The notes: generated by a model from the sequence alone, not told the origin. A stretch of DNA of 64,000 nt from CBDDLD01 sp965250025 (GCA_965250025.1 OZ252283.1:1426001-1490000); one strand, 5' to 3'. Counted from the first letter of the stretch, positions 28,136 through 37,461 are shown. Program-made: numbers and translations.

Positions 28136-28264
28136 GGGCAGACCTAAAGCTTAGCATAATCGTTTGCTGTTAAAATCCTAAGAATATAAATAGTACTGTT
28201 ACGGTTTTTCCGCAAATTTTTACGTCTTAGAGAGGTAACGTTATCAAAAAAATTAAATGAAATT

Positions 28265-28723
28265 CTACTGTGTCATGGGCATGGTTTCGGTTAAATTGCT
28301 AGTGTTTATGGTCAATTTGAGGGATCTTCTATCGTTGTCAACGATAGTAATGTCTACACGTATAGCATCATTTGGTAACAAGGCTTTAATACGCTCTGGC
28401 CATTCGATAAACAGCCAATTATCACTGTATAAGTAATCTTCAACTCCAAAATTAAGTGCTTCCTCTATGGATTCTATTCTATAAAAATCAAAATGGAAGA
28501 CCTGATCGTTTGGAATTTGATATTCGTTAACAATTGAAAATGTAGGACTGCTGGCAACATCTTCACTTTTTAAAGCTTTAAGCATAGCTTGTATAAGTGT
28601 TGTTTTACCAGAACCCATTTTGCCATAAAACAAGACGACCTTAGAAGCCCCCAAAGCGCTAATAACTTGCTTCGCGACTGTGTCAATGTCTTGTAATTTG
28701 TATGTCAATTCAATTGTTTTCAA
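28265..28723 (-). CDS. tsaE: tRNA N6-threonylcarbamoyladenosine biosynthesis ATPase TsaE
   Basis: TsaE is the ATPase partner of TsaB/TsaD in making the t6A modification of ANN-decoding tRNAs. The protein has Walker A GKMGSGKTTLIQ near residue 33, SSPTFSIVNEY near 58 and HFDFYRIESIEE near 74, then LFIEWPERI near 104, the family pattern. I chose the TTG at 28723, giving 152 residues, because it produces the typical N terminus (KTIELTYKLQDID); another TTG at 28750 would add nine unusual residues. It follows porX by 97 bases on the same strand. Confidence 0.9.
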   Translation of the reverse strand: MKTIELTYKLQDIDTVAKQVISALGASKVVLFYGKMGSGKTTLIQAMLKALKSEDVASSPTFSIVNEYQIPNDQVFHFDFYRIESIEEALNFGVEDYLYSDNWLFIEWPERIKALLPNDAIRVDITIVDNDRRSLKLTINTSNLTETMPMTQ

Positions 28724-28820
28724 TGGATTACAATTACAATTTGAAAGCAATATTACGCATAAAAAACTAAAAAACCCAATATTTTTTGCATTTCATCGAT
28801 GTTTTATGCATTACAAAGAG

Positions 28821-30374
28821 TTATTTTGGGTCTAAAACCACAAATGGAATTATCATTTCTTCCAAAGAAACGCCACCATGCTGATAGGTATTTCTATAAT
28901 AACTGACATAATGATTAAAGTTATTTGGGTAAGCTAAGAACAGGTCACCTTTGGCAAAAATAAATGAACTACTCATGGTTAGAGCTGGTAAGTGCACAGA
29001 TTTTGGATCTTTAATGGCCAATACATCTCTATCCTGGTAGGTGAGGCTTCTGCCAGTCTTATACCTTAAATTCAAACTGGTATCTCTGTCGCCAATGACC
29101 TTAGAAGGTGCTTTAACATTGATGGTACCGTGATCCGTAGTGAGTATAAGTTTAAAGCCTAGTTGTTGAGAAAGTTGTATCATCTCTAGTAAGGGCGAAT
29201 TTTTAAACCAACTTACAGTAAGCGAACGATAAGCCTTATCATTAGAGGCCAATTCCTTTACGACCTCCATTTCGGTTTTAGAATGAGACAGCATATCTAC
29301 AAAATTATACACTATAACACTCAGATCATTACCTTTTAGACTTCTAAAGTTTTCGACCAGTTTTTTACCAGATTTCAAATTAGTAATCTTATGGTATTCA
29401 TGTTTGATATGATGAAGCCCTAAGCGCTTTAATTGTGCCTTTAAAAAATCGGCTTCATGAAGATTTTTACCACCTTCATCAATATCGTTCTTCCAATATT
29501 GAGGAAATAACTTTTCCATGTCACTAGGCATCAAACCCGAAAAAATAGCGTTTCGTGCATATTGAGTAGCAGTTGGTAGAATACTGTAAAATGCGAGCTC
29601 AGACGATTTCTTATAATAATTATTAACTATAGGCTCAAAAGCTTTCCATTGATCGTACCGTAGGTTGTCAATGACAATCATTATTGTGGGTTGTTTGTCA
29701 CTTAGCTCTGGAACAACCTTATCTTTAAATAAGGTATGAGACATGATAGGAGCGTCAGTATCTGACTGAAACCAATCGGCGTAGTTCTTTTCTATAAATT
29801 TTCCGAATTGAGAGTTGGCTTCATTTTTTTGAGATTCTAAGATATCTGTCATGCCAACATCTTCAATGCCTTCCAATTGCAATTCCCAATAAATAAGCTT
29901 TTGATATAAATCGGCCCATTCTTCATAACTGTTAACCATAGCCATATCCATCGCTATTTTTCGAAACTCTTGTTGATAGTTCGAAGTTGTTTTCTCAGAT
30001 ACTAATCGTGAATGGTCCAAATTCTTTTTCAAACTCAATAAGATCTGATTAGGATTTACAGGTTTTATCAAATAGTCTGCTATTTTGCTACCTATAGCTT
30101 CTTCCATAATATACTCTTCCTCACTTTTAGTGATCATTACAACAGGAAGTGTAGCGCGTTTTTCCTTGATTTCGTTAAGCGTCTCAAGACCAGTAAGCCC
30201 TGGCATATTTTCATCCAGAAAAACAATATCAAAATTGTTATTTTCAATACATTCTATGGCCTCGGTACCACTTTTACATGTTGTCACGCTGTATTGCCTT
30301 TGTTCTAGAAAGATAATGTGAGGCTTAAGTAAATCGATTTCGTCGTCTACCCAAAGAATATTGATATTGTTCAT
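28821..30374 (-). CDS. porX: PorX, response regulator and PglZ-domain regulator of type IX secretion
   Basis: The 517-residue protein has an N-terminal receiver domain (ILWVDDEID, phospho-acceptor Asp in IVFLDENMPGLTG near residue 54, and LIKPVNP), a linker, and a C-terminal PglZ alkaline-phosphatase-like domain with MIVIDNLRYDQWK near residue 214, TATQYARNAIFSGLMP near 243 and LTTDHGT near 390. The length matches PorX of Porphyromonas. PorX with the kinase PorY controls expression and assembly of the type IX secretion system, so it fits the T9SS cargo in this window. The ATG at 30374 was chosen; a TTG at 30416 would overlap the divergent HD gene. Confidence 0.93.
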   Translation of the reverse strand: MNNINILWVDDEIDLLKPHIIFLEQRQYSVTTCKSGTEAIECIENNNFDIVFLDENMPGLTGLETLNEIKEKRATLPVVMITKSEEEYIMEEAIGSKIADYLIKPVNPNQILLSLKKNLDHSRLVSEKTTSNYQQEFRKIAMDMAMVNSYEEWADLYQKLIYWELQLEGIEDVGMTDILESQKNEANSQFGKFIEKNYADWFQSDTDAPIMSHTLFKDKVVPELSDKQPTIMIVIDNLRYDQWKAFEPIVNNYYKKSSELAFYSILPTATQYARNAIFSGLMPSDMEKLFPQYWKNDIDEGGKNLHEADFLKAQLKRLGLHHIKHEYHKITNLKSGKKLVENFRSLKGNDLSVIVYNFVDMLSHSKTEMEVVKELASNDKAYRSLTVSWFKNSPLLEMIQLSQQLGFKLILTTDHGTINVKAPSKVIGDRDTSLNLRYKTGRSLTYQDRDVLAIKDPKSVHLPALTMSSSFIFAKGDLFLAYPNNFNHYVSYYRNTYQHGGVSLEEMIIPFVVLDPK

Positions 30375-30375
30375 G

Positions 30376-30383
30376 TATATTTG
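30376..30383 (+). promoter_or_regulatory. candidate -7 promoter element for the HD phosphohydrolase
   Basis: TATATTTG matches the Bacteroidota -7 consensus and lies 27 bases before the TTG at 30411. It sits only two bases from the porX start on the other strand, so the two genes share a very compact divergent region of 36 bases. Confidence 0.5.
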
Positions 30384-30410
30384 TTTTCTGATTAATGTAA
30401 AAATTTCAGT

Positions 30411-31640
30411 TTGCAATTGAATAACAAACTTAAAATATTTAACGATCCAATTTACGGTTTTATTACGATACCCAACTCGTTAATTTTTGATCTTATTGAG
30501 CATAAATACTTTCAACGCTTACGTCGTATAAGTCAAATGGGTATGTCGTACTTGGTATATCCGGGAGCACACCATACACGTTTTCATCATGCGTTGGGGA
30601 GTATGTATTTAATGCAAAAAGCGGTTAATGTGCTTAGATTTAAGGATGTGCAGATTTCTATTGAAGAAGAAAATGCACTTTATGTTGCCATTCTGTTACA
30701 CGATATAGGGCATGGACCGTTTTCACATGCTATGGAACATAGTATAGTCGAAGGCATAGCTCATGAGGATATTTCGCTTCATTTTATGCATAAATTGAAT
30801 GAGGAGTTTAACGGAAGTTTAACATTGGCAATAGCCATGTTTAAAGGCGAGTATGAAAGGCGTTTTATGTGCCAGTTGATATCTAGTCAATTGGATATGG
30901 ATAGGGCAGATTATTTAAAACGTGATAGTTTTTATACCGGTGTTGCTGAAGGTAATATAAATAGTGAACGTTTGATTACCATGCTTAATGTTATTGATGG
31001 AGAACTGGTTGTAGAAGAAAAAGGAATATACAGTGTAGAGAAGTTTTTGATATCCAGGCGATTCATGTATTGGCAGGTGTATTTACATAAAACGAGTTTG
31101 GTGGCTGAACAACTACTGACAAAAACCTTACAACGTGCAAAAGAACTGGTTGATAAAGGCGTAACTCTATTTGCCAGCGAGCCATTAGCGTACTTTTTGA
31201 GTAGAAGTATTAGTGCTGAAAGTTTTGATGAAGATGCTTTGGAAGTATTCTCAAGATTAGATGATTATGACGTCATATCCGCAATGAAAACTTGGCAGTA
31301 TCATGAAGATTTTGTGCTTTCAAATCTCAGCGGTATGATTATTAATAGAGATTTGTTGAAAATAAAAATCAAGAACAAGCCTGCAAAACAAACGGATGTT
31401 AATGAACATGTAAATCAACTTAAATCTAAATACAGTATCACAGAAGAAGAAGCAAGATATTTTGTGTTCTCTGGTTCTATATCTAATCAGGCCTATCAAC
31501 TCAAAAAACAGAATATCAACATCTATTTTAAAAATGGAAAGATCAAGGATATTGTTAAAGCTACAGATCAATTAAATCTTAAAGCCCTAAGCAAACCGGT
31601 GACAAAATATTATATCTGTTATCCTAAAAACAGAATGTGA
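30411..31640 (+). CDS. HD-domain phosphohydrolase
   Basis: This 409-residue cytoplasmic protein has an HD metal-binding set: HHTRFHHALGSMYLM near residue 54 and ILLHDIGHGPFSHAMEH near 96. SSQLDMDRADYLKRDS near 157 completes the site, as in dNTP triphosphohydrolase-like proteins. Its relatives are annotated only as HD phosphohydrolases, so the substrate is unknown. No ATG fits; the start is TTG at 30411, or TTG at 30417, which gives the commonly seen N terminus NNKLKIFNDPIYGFI. It is divergent from porX and followed after about 50 bases by lpxD. Confidence 0.85.
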   Translation: MQLNNKLKIFNDPIYGFITIPNSLIFDLIEHKYFQRLRRISQMGMSYLVYPGAHHTRFHHALGSMYLMQKAVNVLRFKDVQISIEEENALYVAILLHDIGHGPFSHAMEHSIVEGIAHEDISLHFMHKLNEEFNGSLTLAIAMFKGEYERRFMCQLISSQLDMDRADYLKRDSFYTGVAEGNINSERLITMLNVIDGELVVEEKGIYSVEKFLISRRFMYWQVYLHKTSLVAEQLLTKTLQRAKELVDKGVTLFASEPLAYFLSRSISAESFDEDALEVFSRLDDYDVISAMKTWQYHEDFVLSNLSGMIINRDLLKIKIKNKPAKQTDVNEHVNQLKSKYSITEEEARYFVFSGSISNQAYQLKKQNINIYFKNGKIKDIVKATDQLNLKALSKPVTKYYICYPKNRM

Positions 31641-31651
31641 TACATTTTTTC

Positions 31652-31659
31652 TATTTTTG
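31652..31659 (+). promoter_or_regulatory. candidate -7 promoter element for the lpx block
   Basis: TATTTTTG matches TAnnTTTG and lies 33 bases before the TTG start of lpxD at 31693. It overlaps an earlier in-frame TTG (31657), which argues against that earlier start. Confidence 0.5.
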
Positions 31660-31692
31660 CCAAAACCAACCAATAGTTTTAAAGACATACAT

Positions 31693-32721
31693 TTGAAATT
31701 TACAGCTCAACAAATTGCAGGAATTTTAGAAGGTAATATCATAGGTGATCCTGAGGTAGAGGTGTCTAAATTGGCAAAAATTGAAGAAGGCACAGAAGGG
31801 TCTCTTACGTTTTTAGCTAATCCAAAGTACAAATCATATATCTACTCAACAGAAGCCTCGATCACTATAGTTAATAGTGATTTTGAACCTGAAAATCCGA
31901 TCAACACGACACTCATAAAAGTAGAGGATGCTTACAAAGCATTTTCTAAGTTATTAGAATATTACAATCAGGTAAAACTGAATAAATCCGGAATTGAACA
32001 GCCGTGCTTTATATCTGACACTTCAGAATTAGGAGAGAATATATATCTGGGCGCATTTACTTATGTAGGGAATAATGTCTCTATTGGTAATAATGTCAAG
32101 ATATTTCCAAATACTTATATTGGTGATAATGTTACTATTGGTGAAAATACAATAGTATTCTCTGGAGCAAAAATATATTCAGAAAGTGTAATAGGTGCTA
32201 ATTGTGTTATCAATTCAGGAGCTATAATAGGAGCTGATGGTTTTGGTTTTGCCCCTAATGAAAAAGGAGAATATTCAAAGGTTCCACAAACCGGTAATGT
32301 TATATTAGAAGATTATGTAGACATAGGAGCAGGTACTACCATAGACAGAGCTACTTTAGGATCTACAATCATTAGACGCGGTGTGAAGCTGGACAACCAA
32401 ATACAAATAGCACATAACGTAGAAATAGGAAAGAATACGGTTATTGCAGCCCAAACAGGAATAGCAGGTTCTACCAAGATTGGAGAGAATTGTCAGATTG
32501 GAGGACAGGTAGGTATCGTGGGGCATATTACCATAGGCAATAATGTAAAGATACAAGCCCAGTCGGGAATAGGAAGAAATGTAAATGATAATGAAGTATT
32601 ACAGGGATCACCGGCATTGTCTTATGGCGATTATAATAAATCGTATGTTTATTTTAAAAACTTACCAAAACTAGTTAAGACTATTAACGAATTAGAAAAA
32701 AAGGTAAATGGCAATAGTTAA
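31693..32721 (+). CDS. lpxD: UDP-3-O-acylglucosamine N-acyltransferase LpxD
   Basis: This cytoplasmic enzyme adds the second acyl chain in lipid A synthesis. The 342-residue protein has the LpxD uridine-binding N-terminal domain with EGSLTFLANPKYKSYIY near residues 38-54, a left-handed parallel beta-helix of hexapeptide repeats from about 105 on, and the catalytic histidine in NQIQIAHNVEIG near 238. I chose the TTG at 31693 because it gives the family N terminus (KFTAQQIAGILEG) and follows a -7 element; an upstream TTG would overlap that element. It overlaps lpxC-fabZ by 14 bases. A second, more divergent copy lies at 35537. Confidence 0.93.
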   Translation: MKFTAQQIAGILEGNIIGDPEVEVSKLAKIEEGTEGSLTFLANPKYKSYIYSTEASITIVNSDFEPENPINTTLIKVEDAYKAFSKLLEYYNQVKLNKSGIEQPCFISDTSELGENIYLGAFTYVGNNVSIGNNVKIFPNTYIGDNVTIGENTIVFSGAKIYSESVIGANCVINSGAIIGADGFGFAPNEKGEYSKVPQTGNVILEDYVDIGAGTTIDRATLGSTIIRRGVKLDNQIQIAHNVEIGKNTVIAAQTGIAGSTKIGENCQIGGQVGIVGHITIGNNVKIQAQSGIGRNVNDNEVLQGSPALSYGDYNKSYVYFKNLPKLVKTINELEKKVNGNS

Positions 32722-34117
32722 AACTGAAGAAAAACAGAAAACCATTGAGAAAGAAGTAGTCCTAAATGGTGTGGGGCTACATACAGGAAAAGACGTAACA
32801 CTCACCTTTTCACCGGCACCTGAAAATTATGGTTATGCATTCAAGCGTATTGATCTGGAAGGCGAACCTACCATTGAAGCCGATGCTAATTATGTAACCA
32901 ATACACAACGAGGGACCTGTCTCGAAAAAAACGGAGTAACAATACAAACTTGTGAGCATGTCTTGGCCGCTCTGGTCGGAATGGATATTGACAATGCCAT
33001 AATAAAACTAGATGCTTCAGAACCGCCAATAATGGATGGCTCCTCGAAATTTTTTGTAGAGGCATTAGAAGAAGCCAACATCATTGAACAAAATGCGTGT
33101 AGAGAAGTTTATGTTGTTTCAGAAGTTGTATCCTATACAGATGATGAATCTGGTAGTGAAATTATTTTGATGCCTTCAAGTACATACAAAATCACGACCA
33201 TGGTAGATTTTGGTACTAAAGTGTTAGGGACTCAAAATGCCAACTTAAACAAGTTAAGCGATTTCAAAAAAGATATTGCAGATTCGAGAACATTTAGTTT
33301 TCTACATGAACTGGAAATGTTATTAGAGCATGGTCTCATAAAGGGAGGTGATTTGAATAATGCTATAGTATATGTAGATAAAAAAATATCTGCTGAAACT
33401 ATAGAAAAACTTAAAGTGGCCTTCAAAAAAGAAAGCATTGCGGTAAAGCCTAATGGGATATTAGATAATTTAACATTACACTATCCAAATGAAGCTGCAC
33501 GTCATAAATTATTGGATGTCGTTGGTGATCTTGCGCTTATCAGAACTCGTATTCAGGGAAAAGTCATAGCTAATAAACCCGGGCATTTTGTAAATACACA
33601 GTTTGCAAAAAAAATGTCTAAGATTATTAAAAATGAAAGACGTAATAATGTGCCGCACATAGATTTGAATGCAACACCTTTGATGGATGTAAATCAGATC
33701 ATGAAGATGCTACCACACCGTCAGCCATTCCTATTGCTTGATAAGGTTTTTGAACTTACAGAAAGTAGTGTTATAGGTATGAAGAATGTTACCATGAATG
33801 AGCCTTTTTTTGCAGGCCATTTTCCGGGAGCACCAGTAATGCCAGGCGTATTGATCGTAGAAGCTATGGCGCAAACAGGGGGGATATTAGTATTAAGTAC
33901 AGTACCGGATCCTGAAAACTATCTTACATTCTTTATGAAGATCGATAATGTGAAGTTCAAACAAAAAGTTGTTCCAGGCGATACATTGATCTTTAAATGT
34001 ACACTAGTTACACCAATCCGTAGAGGGATATGTCATATGCAAGGCTACGCCTATGCAAATGGAAAGTTATGTGCGGAAGCAGAGCTAATGGCTCAAATTA
34101 CTAAAGTAAAATCATAG
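32708..34117 (+). CDS. lpxC-fabZ: bifunctional UDP-3-O-acyl-N-acetylglucosamine deacetylase / 3-hydroxyacyl-ACP dehydratase
   Basis: The 469-residue fusion joins LpxC (residues about 1-310), which makes the committed step of lipid A synthesis, to FabZ (about 325-469), which dehydrates 3-hydroxyacyl-ACP in fatty acid synthesis. LpxC zinc ligands are visible in TCEHVLAALVGMD and HYPNEAARHKLLDVVGD. FabZ has LPHRQPFLLLDKV and AGHFPGAPVMPGVLIVEAMAQ with the catalytic His and Glu. The fusion is characteristic of Bacteroidota. Both domains consume 3-hydroxyacyl chemistry that must be balanced between lipid A and phospholipid. The gene overlaps lpxD by 14 bases and precedes lpxA. Confidence 0.95.
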   Translation: MAIVKTEEKQKTIEKEVVLNGVGLHTGKDVTLTFSPAPENYGYAFKRIDLEGEPTIEADANYVTNTQRGTCLEKNGVTIQTCEHVLAALVGMDIDNAIIKLDASEPPIMDGSSKFFVEALEEANIIEQNACREVYVVSEVVSYTDDESGSEIILMPSSTYKITTMVDFGTKVLGTQNANLNKLSDFKKDIADSRTFSFLHELEMLLEHGLIKGGDLNNAIVYVDKKISAETIEKLKVAFKKESIAVKPNGILDNLTLHYPNEAARHKLLDVVGDLALIRTRIQGKVIANKPGHFVNTQFAKKMSKIIKNERRNNVPHIDLNATPLMDVNQIMKMLPHRQPFLLLDKVFELTESSVIGMKNVTMNEPFFAGHFPGAPVMPGVLIVEAMAQTGGILVLSTVPDPENYLTFFMKIDNVKFKQKVVPGDTLIFKCTLVTPIRRGICHMQGYAYANGKLCAEAELMAQITKVKS

Positions 34118-34174
34118 AACTCTAAACCATTAGTTATAATGCGTTTTTATGTTTTATAAAATAATATTAAAACA

Positions 34175-34960
34175 ATGAATCAACCTCTGGCATATGTACA
34201 TCCGGGTGCTAAAATAGCAAAGAATGTAGTCATAGAACCATTCACAACAATACACAATAATGTCGTTATTGGAGAAGGTACATGGATAGGGAGTAATGTA
34301 ACCATTATGGAGGGTGCACGTATTGGTAAGAACTGTAATATTTTTCCGGGATCTGTAATATCAGCAGTCCCGCAGGATCTTAAATATAATGATGAAGATA
34401 CTACGGTAGAAATTGGAAATAATGTTACCATAAGAGAATGTGTCACAATAAACAGAGGAACAACTGACAAAATGAAAACAGTAGTTGGTGATAATTGTCT
34501 CATTATGGCCTATTGTCATATTGCTCACGATTGTATTGTTGGGAATAACTGTATTTTTTCAAACAACAGTACTTTAGCAGGCCATATTACAGTGGGAGAT
34601 TATGTGGTGTTGGCAGGTATGACCGCTGTACATCAGTTTTGTTCTGTAGGAAACCATGCTTTCGTAACTGGAGGATCATTAGTAAGAAAAGATGTGCCGC
34701 CATATGTAAAAGCAGCAAGAGAGCCGTTATCTTATGTAGGTATCAATTCTGTTGGCTTAAGGCGAAGAGGGTTTACAACAGAAAAGATTAGAGAAATACA
34801 ACATATTTACAGAATATTATATCAAAAGAATTATAATAATACTCAGGCTTCAGAAATTATAGAAGCAGAAATGGAAGCCACGCCGGAGAGGGACGAAATT
34901 TTACAGTTCATCAAAAATTCTCATCGTGGTATCATGAAAGGATACTTTAAATCAAATTAA
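34175..34960 (+). CDS. lpxA: UDP-N-acetylglucosamine acyltransferase LpxA
   Basis: LpxA transfers a 3-hydroxyacyl chain to UDP-GlcNAc, the first step of lipid A synthesis. The 261-residue protein is a left-handed beta-helix with many hexapeptide repeats from the N terminus to about residue 180. The catalytic histidine lies in MAYCHIAHDCIVGN near residue 120, and a helical C-terminal part contains VGINSVGLRRRGF near 193. Its length equals the usual LpxA of about 260 residues. It sits between lpxC-fabZ (57 bases upstream) and efp (three bases downstream). Confidence 0.95.
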   Translation: MNQPLAYVHPGAKIAKNVVIEPFTTIHNNVVIGEGTWIGSNVTIMEGARIGKNCNIFPGSVISAVPQDLKYNDEDTTVEIGNNVTIRECVTINRGTTDKMKTVVGDNCLIMAYCHIAHDCIVGNNCIFSNNSTLAGHITVGDYVVLAGMTAVHQFCSVGNHAFVTGGSLVRKDVPPYVKAAREPLSYVGINSVGLRRRGFTTEKIREIQHIYRILYQKNYNNTQASEIIEAEMEATPERDEILQFIKNSHRGIMKGYFKSN

Positions 34961-34963
34961 ATT

Positions 34964-35530
34964 ATGGCTAGTACATCAGATATCAGAAATGGATTATGCA
35001 TTAAATATAATCACGATATTTACAAAATAATAGAGTTTTTACATGTGAAACCAGGCAAAGGTCCTGCTTTTGTAAGAACCAAATTAAAGAGTGTTACAAC
35101 AGGGAAAGTAATAGATAATACTTTTTCTGCAGGACACAAAATTGATGAAGTACGTGTAGAAACACATAAGTTTCAGTATTTATACAATGATGGCGATACC
35201 TATCACTTTATGAATACCGGGGATTATTCTCAAATACAATTGCAAAAATCGGTATTAGACGCACCGGAATTAATGAAAGAAGGCGAGGTTGTAACCGTGT
35301 TAATAAACACCGAGGACGATATGCCATTATCTGTAGAAATGCCTGCAAGTGTTATTTTGGAAGTCACACATACCGAACCGGGAGTAAAAGGCAATACAGC
35401 AACTAATGCTACAAAGCCTGCCACTGTAGAAACAGGAGCAATAGTTAATGTACCATTGTTCATTAATGAGGGTGATAAAATAAAAGTAGAGACCGAAAAA
35501 GGCACTTATAAAGAACGTATAAAAGAATAA
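34964..35530 (+). CDS. efp: translation elongation factor P
   Basis: The 188-residue protein is full length for EF-P, which rescues ribosomes stalled at polyproline stretches. The KOW-like N-terminal domain carries HVKPGKGPAFVRTKLK, in which the tip lysine near residue 31-34 is the usual modification site, and the C-terminal OB domains end with VPLFINEGDKIKVETEKGTYKERI. The gene starts three bases after lpxA and ends six bases before the second lpxD-like gene. EF-P is a general translation factor; its place among lipid A genes looks like conserved operon layout rather than function. Confidence 0.96.
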   Translation: MASTSDIRNGLCIKYNHDIYKIIEFLHVKPGKGPAFVRTKLKSVTTGKVIDNTFSAGHKIDEVRVETHKFQYLYNDGDTYHFMNTGDYSQIQLQKSVLDAPELMKEGEVVTVLINTEDDMPLSVEMPASVILEVTHTEPGVKGNTATNATKPATVETGAIVNVPLFINEGDKIKVETEKGTYKERIKE

Positions 35531-35536
35531 CAGGTT

Positions 35537-36478
35537 TTGAGATTTCCTAATCCATATACTCTAAAACAAGTTGCCGATTTAATTGGATGTCGTTTTATAG
35601 GTCCAGAAGATTTTCAGGTTTTGGGAATGAATGAGATTCATGTTGTACAACCTGGTGATATTGTATTTGTAGACCATCCAAAATACTACGATAAAGCTTT
35701 ACAATCAGCAGCAACCATTATACTCATAAATAAAGAGGTCGATTGTCCCGAAGGTAAAGCATTACTAGTATCTGATGATCCATTCAGAGATTTTAATACA
35801 TTAACGGATCATTTCAAACCGTTTGTTGCATCAGATGCATCGATATCAGATACAGCTCAGATAGGTGAGGGTACCATTATACAACCCAATTGCTTTATTG
35901 GTCATAATGTAGTCATAGGAAAGAATTGTATCATTCATGCCAATGTAAGCATCTACGACGATTGTGTTTTGGGAGATCATGTTACGATACACTCAGGAAG
36001 TGTGCTGGGAGCAAATGCCTTTTATTATAAAAAGAGACCCGAAGGCTATGACAGATTATTATCTGGAGGAAGAGTCGTTATTGAAGATCATGTCGATATA
36101 GGAGCTGCTTGTACTATAGACAGAGGTGTTACTGCAGATACCAGAATAAAGCAGGGCGCTAAAATTGACAATCAAGTACAAATTGGTCATGATACGGTCA
36201 TTGGAGAACGTACATTAATAGCCTCTCAAACAGGAATAGCGGGATGTACAGTTATCGAAAATGATGTGACTATATGGGGACAGGTTGGTATTACCAGTGG
36301 TGTAACCATTGGAGAAAAAACAGTCATATCTGCTAAAGCAGGGGTAAGTAAATCTTTAGAAGGTAATAAGCATTATTTTGGAATTCCAGCTGAAGATTTT
36401 AGAACAAAATATAAAGAAATAGCATCGATAAAGAAGATTCCAGAACTATTAGATTTACTCAAAAAAAATAGTGACTAA
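35537..36478 (+). CDS. LpxD-like acyltransferase paralogue
   Basis: The 313-residue protein begins with an LpxD-type uridine-binding region (GDIVFVDHPKYYDKAL near residue 45) and continues as a hexapeptide left-handed helix. The likely catalytic histidine is in IDNQVQIGHDTVIG near 214, where lpxD at 31693 has AHN. It is shorter than LpxD and lacks part of its C-terminal helix. The start is TTG at 35537. It may be a second N-acyltransferase for surface sugars or a specialised LpxD. It lies directly after efp and before sucD, as often in Bacteroidota. Confidence 0.85.
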   Translation: MRFPNPYTLKQVADLIGCRFIGPEDFQVLGMNEIHVVQPGDIVFVDHPKYYDKALQSAATIILINKEVDCPEGKALLVSDDPFRDFNTLTDHFKPFVASDASISDTAQIGEGTIIQPNCFIGHNVVIGKNCIIHANVSIYDDCVLGDHVTIHSGSVLGANAFYYKKRPEGYDRLLSGGRVVIEDHVDIGAACTIDRGVTADTRIKQGAKIDNQVQIGHDTVIGERTLIASQTGIAGCTVIENDVTIWGQVGITSGVTIGEKTVISAKAGVSKSLEGNKHYFGIPAEDFRTKYKEIASIKKIPELLDLLKKNSD

Positions 36479-36506
36479 TTCACTTCATATTTCAGTATAA
36501 TACAAT

Positions 36507-36514
36507 TATTTTTG
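36507..36514 (+). promoter_or_regulatory. candidate -7 promoter element for sucD
   Basis: TATTTTTG matches TAnnTTTG and lies 37 bases before the ATG of sucD. No clear TTG -33 element is seen. Confidence 0.4.
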
Positions 36515-36550
36515 CGACGCAAATAAGCCATTAATCTAAAAAAAATATAC

Positions 36551-37423
36551 ATGAGCGTTTTAGTAAACAAGAATTCTAAAATTATTGTTCAAGGTTTTAC
36601 CGGTAGTGAAGGTACTTTTCATGCCAGTCAAATGATAGAATATGGAACCAATGTTGTAGGTGGAGTAACACCAGGTAAGGGTGGACAAACACACTTAGAT
36701 AAACCTGTATTCAATACAGTATCTGAAGCTGTATCAGAGGTAGGTGCAGATACTACGATAATTTTTGTACCACCAGCATTTGCTGCTGATGCTATTATGG
36801 AAGCTGCAGATGCAGGTATCAAAGTAATCATTACTATTACTGAAGGTATTCCAGTTGCAGACATGATTAAAGCTGCTGATTATATTAAAGATAAAGCATG
36901 TAGATTAATAGGGCCAAATTGTCCTGGAGTTATTACTCCGGAAGAAGCCAAAGTGGGTATTATGCCTGGATTTGTTTTCAAAAAAGGAAAAGTAGGCATA
37001 GTTTCTAAATCGGGAACATTAACTTATGAAGCTGCTGATCAGGTTGTAAAACAAGGTTTAGGAATAACGACAGCCATTGGAATTGGTGGAGATCCTATCA
37101 TTGGAACCACAACAAAAGAAGCTGTAGAGTTATTAATAAATGATCCTGAGACAGAAGCTGTAGTTATGATTGGTGAAATAGGTGGTCAGTTAGAAGCAGA
37201 TGCTGCCAATTGGTATAAATCTAGTGGCAGTACAAAACCTGTTGTTGGATTTATTGCAGGCGAAACAGCACCAGCTGGTCGTACTATGGGGCATGCAGGA
37301 GCTATAGTAGGTGGTAGTGATGATACAGCGCAGGCAAAAAAGAAAATTATGAGAGCCTGTGGGATTCATGTTGTTGATTCTCCGGCAGAAATTGGTAAGA
37401 AAGTAGCTGAAGTTTTGGGATAA
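36551..37423 (+). CDS. sucD: succinyl-CoA ligase (ADP-forming) alpha subunit
   Basis: The alpha subunit of the TCA-cycle enzyme that converts succinyl-CoA to succinate with nucleotide triphosphate formation. The 290-residue protein has the CoA-binding motif VQGFTGSEGTFHASQMIEYG near residue 14, GPNCPGVI near 122, SKSGTLTYEAADQV near 151 and the phosphorylated histidine in GRTMGHAGAIVGG near 243. The beta subunit gene is not adjacent in this window. A terminator follows at 37462. Confidence 0.96.
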   Translation: MSVLVNKNSKIIVQGFTGSEGTFHASQMIEYGTNVVGGVTPGKGGQTHLDKPVFNTVSEAVSEVGADTTIIFVPPAFAADAIMEAADAGIKVIITITEGIPVADMIKAADYIKDKACRLIGPNCPGVITPEEAKVGIMPGFVFKKGKVGIVSKSGTLTYEAADQVVKQGLGITTAIGIGGDPIIGTTTKEAVELLINDPETEAVVMIGEIGGQLEADAANWYKSSGSTKPVVGFIAGETAPAGRTMGHAGAIVGGSDDTAQAKKKIMRACGIHVVDSPAEIGKKVAEVLG

Positions 37424-37461
37424 ATTCCTGTTAAAATAAATATAAAACTATACCGTTATAC

